From an uncultured Faecalibacterium sp. (GTDB lineage: Bacteria; Bacillota; Clostridia; Oscillospirales; Ruminococcaceae): DNA of 8,299 nt. Both the position numbers and the translations under genes were made by a program. Of this stretch, positions 1 through 5,122 are shown piece after piece (the first letter of the stretch is position 1; each line of letters opens with the position of its first letter). The stretch covers positions 1-8,299 of the forward strand of contig CAMFSB010000063.1 of NCBI GenBank assembly GCA_945982465.1, given 5' to 3'. A model generated the notes under the pieces. That model saw nothing but the letters and a program-made list of their open reading frames with translations, searched no databases and had not been told where the DNA came from.

Positions 1-39
1 TTTTTTGTAGTTCATGGTGTTGGTGTGTTTGGTGTAGAT

Positions 40-351
40 CTAGGGGATGGTGTTGGTCAGCGGGGCAAGCTGTTCGGCGGCGCTGTTGGGCAGGCCGATC
101 TGCACCCATTCCAGCGGGCCTTCGCTGTCGCTGTCCAGCACCAGCCAGTCCAGCGCGGCGGTCATCATCAGGGTGCCGTCCTCCTGCGGGGTAACGGTCA
201 GCTCGTATCGGGTGATCTGGTCCAGATCGCCGCTGTCGGCACGGGCGGGCAGGGCAAGGCCGGGGGCCAGCGCCAGCGCCGCCGCCAGCCACAGCGCCGC
301 GCACAGGGCAAGCACACGGCGCGGCAGAACAAAACGGTTGGTTTTTTGCAT
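40..351 (-). CDS. Small exported protein, interrupted near the window edge (partial or broken)
   Basis: The ORF encodes 103 residues before an in-frame TAG. It starts at ATG 3 nt after the radical SAM stop, with a purine-rich AAAGGGGG about 10 nt upstream, so the two genes are almost certainly co-transcribed and coupled. The N-terminus is a classic signal peptide: basic residues (K3, R6, R11, R12), a hydrophobic Ala/Leu core at about 13-34, and an A-R-A signal peptidase I site that predicts cleavage between A38 and D39. The mature part begins DSGDLDQITRYELTVTPQ and reads as a beta-rich extracellular domain. From memory, clostridial homologues are about 250-300 aa, so this is probably only the N-terminal third. 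The frame stays open beyond the TAG to the edge (13 codons), but in sequence of very different composition. It is either a truncated gene or a contig-end error. The function is unknown. Confidence 0.75.
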   Translation of the reverse strand: MQKTNRFVLPRRVLALCAALWLAAALALAPGLALPARADSGDLDQITRYELTVTPQEDGTLMMTAALDWLVLDSDSEGPLEWVQIGLPNSAAEQLAPLTNTIP

Positions 352-354
352 GGT

Positions 355-1761
355 TCAGCAGCCCCCTTTCGCAGCCGGAGCGTTGCCGGCGTGCAGCTGG
401 CAGCGCTGCTCCATTTTGGCGCTTTCGGCGCGGAGGGCGCGGCAGGCTGCGCCGGCCCAGATGGCGGCCCAGGCATCCGGCAGCATGCTGCCCAGCGTCA
501 CGCCGCCCAGCCAGCTCTGGCAGGGCACCACCGTGCCGTCGGGCGCCACTGCCATGTTGGAAAGGCAGGCTCCGCAGCTGGGGATCAGCGTAAAGCCCAG
601 CTGCCGCAGCACGGCTTCGTCCAGCCAGCCGGGGCTGGTAAAGTCCAGCTCCATGCCCAGCGCGTCGGCGGTGCGGCGCGCATCGGCCAGGCAGGCCGCC
701 AGCGCATCGGCCGAAAGGCGGGTGGAAAGGCTCTCGCCGCCCTCGGCGCCGCCCGCTGGGATTAGCCCGCTGCAGGTGGCGTACCGCACGCCCAGCGACG
801 CGGCAAATTCCAGCGTTTTGGCGTAATCGGCGTTGCGGCTGCACAGCGGCGTATTCACCGATACATTCAGCCCGGCGGCCACCGCATTGCGGATGCCGGC
901 CACGGTTCTGGCAAAGCCGTCGGCCCCCACCAGGGCATTGTGCACGGCCTCGTCGGCGGAATACAGCGTAACCTGCACGTTGTCCAGGCTGGCGTCGTAC
1001 AGCTTTGCGCACAGCTCGGCGGTCAGCAGCTGGCCGTTGGTGTTCAGCCGGGTCACAAACCACTGGGCCGCGTCCACCAGCTCCACCAGGTCGGCGCGCA
1101 GCGGGGGCGCGCCGCCGGTAAAGGTCACCTGCGGGATGTTGGCGGCCCGCAGCCGCCGCAAAATCTCTTTCCACTGTTCGGTGGTCAGCTCGGCCGTGTC
1201 GGCCAAAGGCTGGCCCGCCGCGTAGCAGTGCAGGCATTTCTGGTTGCAGTGCCACGCGCCGCCGCGGGTCATGGCGCTGACCATCAGATCCATGCGGTGG
1301 GGCGCGCCCATGCTGGCGGCGTATTCGCCCAGGCTCATCAGGCCAATGGGCACGGGCGGCTGTTCGCCGCGGGCCACGGCCAGCAGAGTGTCCAGCATCA
1401 GCTGCAGCTCGTCGGCGATCTGCCGGCGGGCAGCGCGGGGGTACAGCCGGTGGGTGCGGGCCACAGCCCGCTGGCCCAAAGCCTGCCACTGCTCTGCCGT
1501 CAGCTCCCGGCCCTCGTAGGGCTGCAAGGCGTCCATAAAGTTCGACAGCAGAATGGCCCAGCTGGTGTTCAGCGGCAGCAGCTGCGCGCCGTTGAGCAGT
1601 ACAAGGAACGGCGCACCCGGGCAGCCGGGCCGCGGCGGTACAAGATGGATGCGCACCACGCCCGGGCCTTTGGGGTCCAGCGTGGTGTGGCGCACACAGG
1701 CCAGGCGGCGGCGCACGAACAGGCGCTCGGCCAGGCCGGGGCGGTGCTTGGGCTGCGGCAT
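355..1761 (-). CDS. Radical SAM/SPASM-type protein, putative peptide maturase
   Basis: This 468-aa protein starts at the ATG at 1761, chosen because AAAAGGAGGG lies 6 nt upstream; an upstream in-frame ATG at 1818 has no such site and falls inside a terminator hairpin. Residues 172-179 carry the CX3CX2C motif (C172, C176, C179) that binds the [4Fe-4S] cluster used to cleave S-adenosylmethionine. The usual GGEP motif reads GGAPP (216-220), followed by LRADLVEL. The C-terminal part has cysteines C396, C399, C414, C440, C454 and C468 around a typical VAPDGTVVPC segment, which marks a SPASM-like auxiliary cluster domain. Residues about 50-125 (FLVLLNGAQLLPLNTSWAIL) resemble a PqqD/RRE-like peptide-binding winged helix; this is inference. 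SPASM enzymes with such an N-terminus typically modify ribosomal peptides or proteins. The exported protein encoded 3 nt downstream is the natural candidate partner. The substrate is not proven. Confidence 0.88.
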   Translation of the reverse strand: MPQPKHRPGLAERLFVRRRLACVRHTTLDPKGPGVVRIHLVPPRPGCPGAPFLVLLNGAQLLPLNTSWAILLSNFMDALQPYEGRELTAEQWQALGQRAVARTHRLYPRAARRQIADELQLMLDTLLAVARGEQPPVPIGLMSLGEYAASMGAPHRMDLMVSAMTRGGAWHCNQKCLHCYAAGQPLADTAELTTEQWKEILRRLRAANIPQVTFTGGAPPLRADLVELVDAAQWFVTRLNTNGQLLTAELCAKLYDASLDNVQVTLYSADEAVHNALVGADGFARTVAGIRNAVAAGLNVSVNTPLCSRNADYAKTLEFAASLGVRYATCSGLIPAGGAEGGESLSTRLSADALAACLADARRTADALGMELDFTSPGWLDEAVLRQLGFTLIPSCGACLSNMAVAPDGTVVPCQSWLGGVTLGSMLPDAWAAIWAGAACRALRAESAKMEQRCQLHAGNAPAAKGGC

Positions 1762-1767
1762 GAGAAA

Positions 1768-1777
1768 CCCTCCTTTT
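1768..1777 (-). promoter_or_regulatory. Strong ribosome-binding site of the radical SAM gene
   Basis: AAAAGGAGGG on the minus strand lies 6 nt before the ATG at 1761. It decides the start of the radical SAM gene against the in-frame ATG 57 nt further upstream. Confidence 0.85.
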
Positions 1778-1788
1778 GGATAAAACAG

Positions 1789-1827
1789 AAAAACAGGGCG
1801 CAGTGGCCGGCGGCGCACTGTGCCCTG
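1789..1827 (-). terminator. Intrinsic terminator just upstream of the radical SAM ribosome-binding site
   Basis: On the minus strand CAGGGC and GCCCTG (1827-1822 and 1799-1794) enclose CAGTG/CACTG with one mismatch. This gives an 11-bp GC-rich stem with a 10-nt loop, followed at once by TTTTT-C-TG-TTTT. That is a textbook Rho-independent terminator. It lies about 11 nt before the Shine-Dalgarno site of the radical SAM gene, so it could act as the end of the prfC unit, as an attenuator for the radical SAM pair, or both. GGCCGGC/GCCGGCC (1849-1843 with 1811-1805) could form a competing stem through the loop. Confidence 0.75.
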
Positions 1828-1945
1828 TGCGGCGCAGCCCCTGCCGGCCGGGCCGGGCTACGCGCGGGATCGGATTGTGCGGTACAGGGGCGATGGCTTT
1901 CGGTCCAGACGACGCAGCCCGGGCACCGCAAAACGGCGGATGCGG

Positions 1946-1982
1946 CGAACCGGAGCGGCGACAGAGCCGCTGCCCCGGTTCG
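1946..1982 (-). terminator. Long hairpin right after prfC (terminator or mRNA 3' stabiliser)
   Basis: CGAACCGG (1946-1953) pairs with CCGGTTCG (1975-1982), and inside it AGCGGC (1954-1959) pairs with GCCGCT (1966-1971), leaving a 6-nt loop and a 3-nt bulge. The hairpin begins 2 nt after the prfC stop codon. There is no T-run directly after it on the minus strand, only a TTTT about 15 nt on. It is therefore a weak intrinsic terminator or a 3'-end protecting stem; the better terminator lies about 120 nt downstream. The remaining gap down to the radical SAM gene holds no promoter I can recognise. Confidence 0.55.
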
Positions 1983-1984
1983 GC

Positions 1985-3589
1985 TCAGATGTTGCCGAAC
2001 TCGGACAGCCGCAGCGTTTCGTTGTGGTTTTCGGCCCAGTCGATGGCCCAGGGGCTGGTGAACAAAAGCAGCCGGTTGCCGCGCATATCCTCCACGGCCT
2101 TGGTATCGCTGGTCAGGTCCAGCGCGCGCAGCTCGTAGCTGTCGGGCGGGTTCTGGATCCAGCGGATGTGCTCGAACGGCAGCTGCTGCATGCGGATCTC
2201 CACGTTGTACTCGGTGTTCAGGCGGTATTCCAGCACTTCCAGCTGCAAAACGCCCACCACGCCCACAACGACCTCCTCCATGCCGCCGCCCACCTCGCGG
2301 AAGATCTGGATCGCGCCTTCCTGGGCGATCTGCTCCATGCCTTTCACGAACTGCTTGCGCTTCATGGTGTCCTTTTGCTCAATGCGGGCAAAATGCTCGG
2401 GCGCAAAGGTGGGGATGCCCGCGAACTGCACCTTCTGCTTGCCGGTGCACAGCGTGTCGCCGATGGAAAAAATGCCCGGGTCAAACAGGCCGATGATGTC
2501 GCCGGCGTAGGCCTCGTCCACAATGGCCCGGTCCTGGGCCATCAGCTGGGTGCCGGTGGCCAGCTTGATGGTTTTGCCCTGCTGCACATGGTAGGCCTCC
2601 ATGCCGCGCTCGAACTTGCCCGAGCAGATGCGCATAAAGGCGATGCGGTCGCGGTGGGCCTTGTTCATGTTGGCCTGGATCTTGAAGATAAAGGCCGAAA
2701 ATTCCTCCCGCGCCGGGTCCACCGGCTCGCCGGTCAGATCGTCCACCCGGGCCAGCGGGGTGGGGGTCAGGCGCAGAAAATCGTTCAAAAACGGTTCCAC
2801 GCCAAAGTTGGTCAGCGCCGAGCCAAAAAACACCGGGCTCAGCTCGCCGCGCAGCACCTTGGCCAGGTCAAACTCCTCGGCGGCGCCGTCCAGCAGCTCG
2901 ATCTCATCGGTGAGCTGCTGGTGCAGGTACGGGGTGAGCAGCTCGTCCAGCCGGGGGTCGCCCAACTCGGCTTCGATCTCGTCCACCATCTTCACGCCGT
3001 TGGCGCGGCCGTCGCTTTCAAAGGCCAGAACCTTGCGGGAATTGCGGTCGAACACGCCCTTGAAGCTTTTGCCGCAGCCGATGGGCCAGTTCATCGGGTA
3101 GGTCTTGATGCCCAGGATCTCCTCGATGTTTTCCATCAGCTCAAACGGATCGCGGGCTTCGCGGTCCATTTTGTTGATAAAGGTAAAAATGGGGATGTGC
3201 CGCAGCGTGCACACCTTGAACAGCTTGATGGTCTGGGCCTCCACGCCCTTGGCCGCGTCAATGACCATGACGGCCGAGTCGGCGGCCATCAGCGTGCGGT
3301 AGGTATCCTCGGAAAAGTCCTGGTGGCCGGGCGTGTCCAGAATGTTCACGCATTTGCCCGCGTAGTTGAACTGCAGCACCGAGGACGTAACGGAAATGCC
3401 GCGCTGCTTTTCGATGTCCATCCAGTCCGACACGGCATGCCGGGCGCTCTGCTTGCCCTTGACCGAGCCGGCCTGGTTGATGGCTCCGCCGTACAGCAGC
3501 AGCTTTTCGGTCAGTGTGGTCTTGCCCGCGTCGGGGTGGCTGATAATGGCGAACGTGCGGCGGCGTTCGATCTCTTCACGGTTTGTCAT
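1985..3589 (-). CDS. prfC: Peptide chain release factor 3 (RF3)
   Basis: This 534-aa protein has the length and layout of class II release factor RF3, a translational GTPase that removes RF1/RF2 from the ribosome after peptide release. The GTPase motifs are intact: G1 SHPDAGKTT (17-25), G2 region RGISVTSS (63-70), G3 DTPGH (85-89) and G4 NKMD (139-142). The opening R-R-R-T-F-A-I-I-S-H-P-D-A-G and the segment GGAINQAGSVKGKQS (34-48) are characteristic of RF3 rather than EF-G or LepA. The C-terminal half continues as the RF3-specific domains without a break. The ATG at 3589 has GGAGAG about 10-12 nt upstream, a slightly long spacing. It has its own promoter about 165 nt upstream and looks like a single-gene unit, with hairpins directly after its stop. 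The long antisense ORF across it is a GC-rich shadow. Confidence 0.97.
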   Translation of the reverse strand: MTNREEIERRRTFAIISHPDAGKTTLTEKLLLYGGAINQAGSVKGKQSARHAVSDWMDIEKQRGISVTSSVLQFNYAGKCVNILDTPGHQDFSEDTYRTLMAADSAVMVIDAAKGVEAQTIKLFKVCTLRHIPIFTFINKMDREARDPFELMENIEEILGIKTYPMNWPIGCGKSFKGVFDRNSRKVLAFESDGRANGVKMVDEIEAELGDPRLDELLTPYLHQQLTDEIELLDGAAEEFDLAKVLRGELSPVFFGSALTNFGVEPFLNDFLRLTPTPLARVDDLTGEPVDPAREEFSAFIFKIQANMNKAHRDRIAFMRICSGKFERGMEAYHVQQGKTIKLATGTQLMAQDRAIVDEAYAGDIIGLFDPGIFSIGDTLCTGKQKVQFAGIPTFAPEHFARIEQKDTMKRKQFVKGMEQIAQEGAIQIFREVGGGMEEVVVGVVGVLQLEVLEYRLNTEYNVEIRMQQLPFEHIRWIQNPPDSYELRALDLTSDTKAVEDMRGNRLLLFTSPWAIDWAENHNETLRLSEFGNI

Positions 3590-3752
3590 ACAGTGGGTTC
3601 TCTCCTGCTTTGATTGGGTGGTTGATTCAAAAAATAAGAGGCAAAGGCGGCGCCGGGGGTGTGCCCCGCGCGCGGCGGCTCCGGTCAGAAGATGCCGGTG
3701 GAACTTGTGTGTTACATGGGTTTGCCCTCGCGATCCTGCAAAATACCGATAC
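3590..3752 (-). promoter_or_regulatory. Long 5' leader of prfC
   Basis: If the promoter at 3759-3787 is used, prfC has a leader of about 163 nt. It contains a good ribosome-binding site followed by ATG TAA (3729-3712), then a GC-rich hairpin (GCGCGGGG / CCCC-CG-GCGC near 3675-3650), then a run of six T at 3634-3629 about 15 nt after the stem, and finally the prfC ribosome-binding site. The T-run is too far from the stem for a standard terminator. I do not recognise a known riboswitch class. Confidence 0.45.
3712..3729 (-). promoter_or_regulatory. Candidate start-stop element (RBS then ATG TAA) in the prfC leader
   Basis: GAGGG (3729-3725), a 7-nt spacer, then ATG immediately followed by TAA (3717-3712). 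A ribosome initiating here would terminate at once, which could make the leader sensitive to termination factor levels. The sequence is as described; the regulatory role is speculation. Confidence 0.3.
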
Positions 3753-3758
3753 CTTACT

Positions 3759-3787
3759 ATATTACGCTATTTTGCTTCGCGGCGCAA
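3759..3787 (-). promoter_or_regulatory. Sigma-A type promoter for prfC
   Basis: The minus strand has TTGCGC (3787-3782), a 17-nt spacer and TAATAT (3764-3759), with predicted transcription start near 3752. It lies in a locally AT-rich island within otherwise very GC-rich DNA. An 8-bp perfect inverted repeat, GCAAAATA (3738-3745) and TATTTTGC (3768-3775), flanks the -10 box and could be an operator. Confidence 0.6.
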
Positions 3788-3946
3788 GGGCAGCGGCACG
3801 GTTTCCGGCCCGAAAATGTGGCGCACGCCGCCCCGGCGGGGCAAAAAGCGGCAGGGCAGGACGCTTTGCGCCTGCCGGGGGCTGCAACGCTGTTTTAGCT
3901 CTGTGTCAGCCCGGGGGCCTTACCCCCGCCGGTGCGCCGCCAGAAC
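3788..3946. other. Intergenic stretch between prfC promoter and terminator
   Basis: There is no gene I can support on either strand. It contains short GC-rich inverted repeats such as CGGGGG-CCTTA-CCCCCG near 3912-3927, without an adjoining T-run. It separates the terminator of the acyltransferase unit from the prfC promoter. Confidence 0.5.
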
Positions 3947-3999
3947 AAAAAGCGCGCGCCCCCGGGCGGGCATCTGCCTGCCGGGGCCGTGCGCTTTTT
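3947..3999. terminator. Strong bidirectional intrinsic terminator
   Basis: AAAAAGCGC (3947-3955) and GCGCTTTTT (3991-3999) are perfect complements, and the sequence between them continues the stem with few mismatches (CCCCGG against CCGGGG) to a small loop near 3972. Because A-run and T-run flank a GC stem, it can terminate from either strand. On the minus strand it sits 31 nt after the stop of the small proline-rich ORF, and marks the end of the acyltransferase unit. Confidence 0.88.
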
Positions 4000-4030
4000 A
4001 TGTTCGGGGTTGTTCCGCTGCAGGGCCGCG

Positions 4031-4312
4031 TCAGCGCGGCTGGCCGCCTTTGCCGCGCCGGGCGCGCACCAGCTGCTCAAAGCTGCGCGGGGCGCTGAAA
4101 TACCGGCCGTAGGGGTTTTGCAGCCCGGCGGGGCCGGGCTGGCTGCCGCGATCCGGCTGCGGGTTTGAGCCGGGCCGGGCTTTTTGGGGCGCGGGGGCCC
4201 CGCCCGGCGCAGGGGCGGCGCTGCCGGCGGGCGGCGCTGGGGGCCGGAGCGCGCAGGGCCCCCGGCGCGCGGCCCCGGGCTGCGCCGGCACCGGCCGCAG
4301 CCGGCGGCTCAC
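4031..4312 (-). CDS. Small proline-rich protein, translationally coupled to the membrane protein
   Basis: The predicted 93-aa protein starts at a GTG whose last two bases and next A overlap the TGA of the upstream gene (GTGA, 4312-4309), the usual sign of translational coupling; no separate ribosome-binding site is evident. The first two thirds are rich in Pro, Ala, Gly and Arg and look disordered. The last 30 residues are of ordinary, folded-protein composition: N-P-Y-G-R-Y-F-S-A-P-R-S-F-E-Q-L-V-R-A-R-R-G-K-G-G-Q-P-R. Nearly all codons there end in G or C, as in neighbouring genes. A strong terminator lies 31 nt after the stop, whereas it would be about 310 nt after the membrane protein stop, which argues that this frame is coding. 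It has no signal peptide or membrane segment. I do not recognise the family. The alternative is a decayed or frameshifted tail of the upstream gene, or chance in very GC-rich DNA. Confidence 0.5.
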   Translation of the reverse strand: MSRRLRPVPAQPGAARRGPCALRPPAPPAGSAAPAPGGAPAPQKARPGSNPQPDRGSQPGPAGLQNPYGRYFSAPRSFEQLVRARRGKGGQPR

Positions 4313-5055
4313 GGCGCCTGCGCGCCGGCGGTCAGCGCCTGCCACAGTACCTCCGAGCCGGCCAGGGCCTGGGCTGCGGCGTCGGTCCACGCGCCGCGCC
4401 GCCCGATGCTGTAATCCGCCAGATACTGCTGGCAGTCGATGCCCAGCTCACATTCGATGCTCAGCCCGGCCAGCACCGGGCAGTCGGCCCAGCGGAAGAC
4501 CATGTTCTCCCAATCCAGCAGGGCGGGGTCGGTGTTTTCGTCCCACGGGGGCATGGAGCCGTCCACATACAGCAGCCCCTGGGTGTACTGCTCAAACCCG
4601 GCCGGGTCATACAGTAAAAAGATCTGGGTCTCGCAGGTCTCAAAGTCCGCCGAAAGCTGGGTGGCGCCCGCCATCTGCAGATAGGGGTCGGTGCCGTCAT
4701 CCTGCTGGTCCGCCGCGCCAAAGGCCAGCGTGTAGCTCTGCACCGCCAGCACCACCCGGCCGTCGCCGTTGCGGTCGTCGGCATAGGGGGTCAGCGCCGC
4801 CTGTACCGCCGTGCACACTGCGTCGGGCACGCCGGTGGGGTTGACAAAGGTGAGCGTGTAATCCGGCTCCGGCCCGCGGAAGATCACGGCGCGCAGCAGC
4901 GATGCGGCGAGCAGGACGCACAGCGCCGCCACGGCCACGGTTTTCCAGTGGTAGTGCCACCAGTTGGCGGCCTTTTCTTTTTTGGAATATTCGCGTGCCT
5001 CGTCCGGGGCCAGATCCTCGGGCCTGATGTCGCGCAGATAACGGTAACTTGCCAT
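4309..5055 (-). CDS. Membrane-anchored protein of unknown function
   Basis: This 248-aa protein has a cytoplasmic, charged N-terminus (DIRPEDLAPDEAREYSKKEK, about 9-28), an aromatic stretch N-W-W-H-Y-H-W before one transmembrane helix (about 38-59), and a large extracytoplasmic domain that opens with PDYTLTFVNPTGVPD. Residues 94-101 (DRNGDGRV) resemble the first part of a calcium-binding EF-hand or dockerin loop, but position 12 (V105) is not acidic. The domain holds several cysteines (C81, C141, C192, C202, C208). I recall unnamed clostridial membrane proteins with the same NGDG segment but no function. It is second after the acyltransferase, 67 nt downstream, with only a weak GAGG ribosome-binding site, so it probably depends on the plsC promoter. 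Its stop overlaps the start of the small proline-rich ORF. It may be an envelope protein; that is a guess from topology. Confidence 0.8.
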   Translation of the reverse strand: MASYRYLRDIRPEDLAPDEAREYSKKEKAANWWHYHWKTVAVAALCVLLAASLLRAVIFRGPEPDYTLTFVNPTGVPDAVCTAVQAALTPYADDRNGDGRVVLAVQSYTLAFGAADQQDDGTDPYLQMAGATQLSADFETCETQIFLLYDPAGFEQYTQGLLYVDGSMPPWDENTDPALLDWENMVFRWADCPVLAGLSIECELGIDCQQYLADYSIGRRGAWTDAAAQALAGSEVLWQALTAGAQAP

Positions 5056-5082
5056 ACGGTTGAACCTCGTGGCGGGCGCGGT

Positions 5083-5109
5083 GCGCCTGCCGCTGCCGGG
5101 GGCAGGCGC
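5083..5109. repeat. Perfect 9-bp inverted repeat between plsC and the membrane protein gene
   Basis: GCGCCTGCC (5083-5091) and GGCAGGCGC (5101-5109) are perfect complements around a 9-nt loop, in the 67-nt gap between the two minus-strand genes. There is no T-run. In the mRNA it would form a stable intercistronic stem, which could alter the relative levels of the two genes. Confidence 0.55.
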
Positions 5110-5122
5110 CTCCCGGCGGTGT

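Noticed and set aside
1762..1818. Upstream ATG for the radical SAM gene (19 extra residues)
   Set aside because: It lies within the terminator hairpin and has no ribosome-binding site, whereas the ATG at 1761 has an excellent one.
1820..3613. Long plus-strand open frame of 597 codons opposite prfC
   Set aside because: It is antisense to an intact, highly conserved RF3 gene; its translation is His/Gln/Gly/Ala-rich with no recognisable domain, as expected from the complement of GC3-rich codons.
3590..3946. A structural RNA such as 6S RNA, or a riboswitch, before prfC
   Set aside because: GC-rich hairpins are present, but I could not match any known conserved core; a covariance-model search would be needed to support one.
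3947..3999. Inverted repeat as the end of a mobile element
   Set aside because: The A-run/GC-stem/T-run form and its position after a gene fit a bidirectional terminator; there is no transposase or partner repeat in the window.
3583..4112. Overlapping plus-strand open frames in the prfC upstream region
   Set aside because: They are Arg/Ala/Gly-rich, cross a promoter and a terminator on the other strand, and lack ribosome-binding sites or domain signals.
4122..4191. GC-rich palindromes with a TTTTT run (AGCCCGGC, GCCGGGCT twice) as a plus-strand terminator
   Set aside because: There is no plus-strand gene upstream for it to serve, and it falls within the minus-strand proline-rich frame, where Pro/Gly/Ala codons readily create such repeats.
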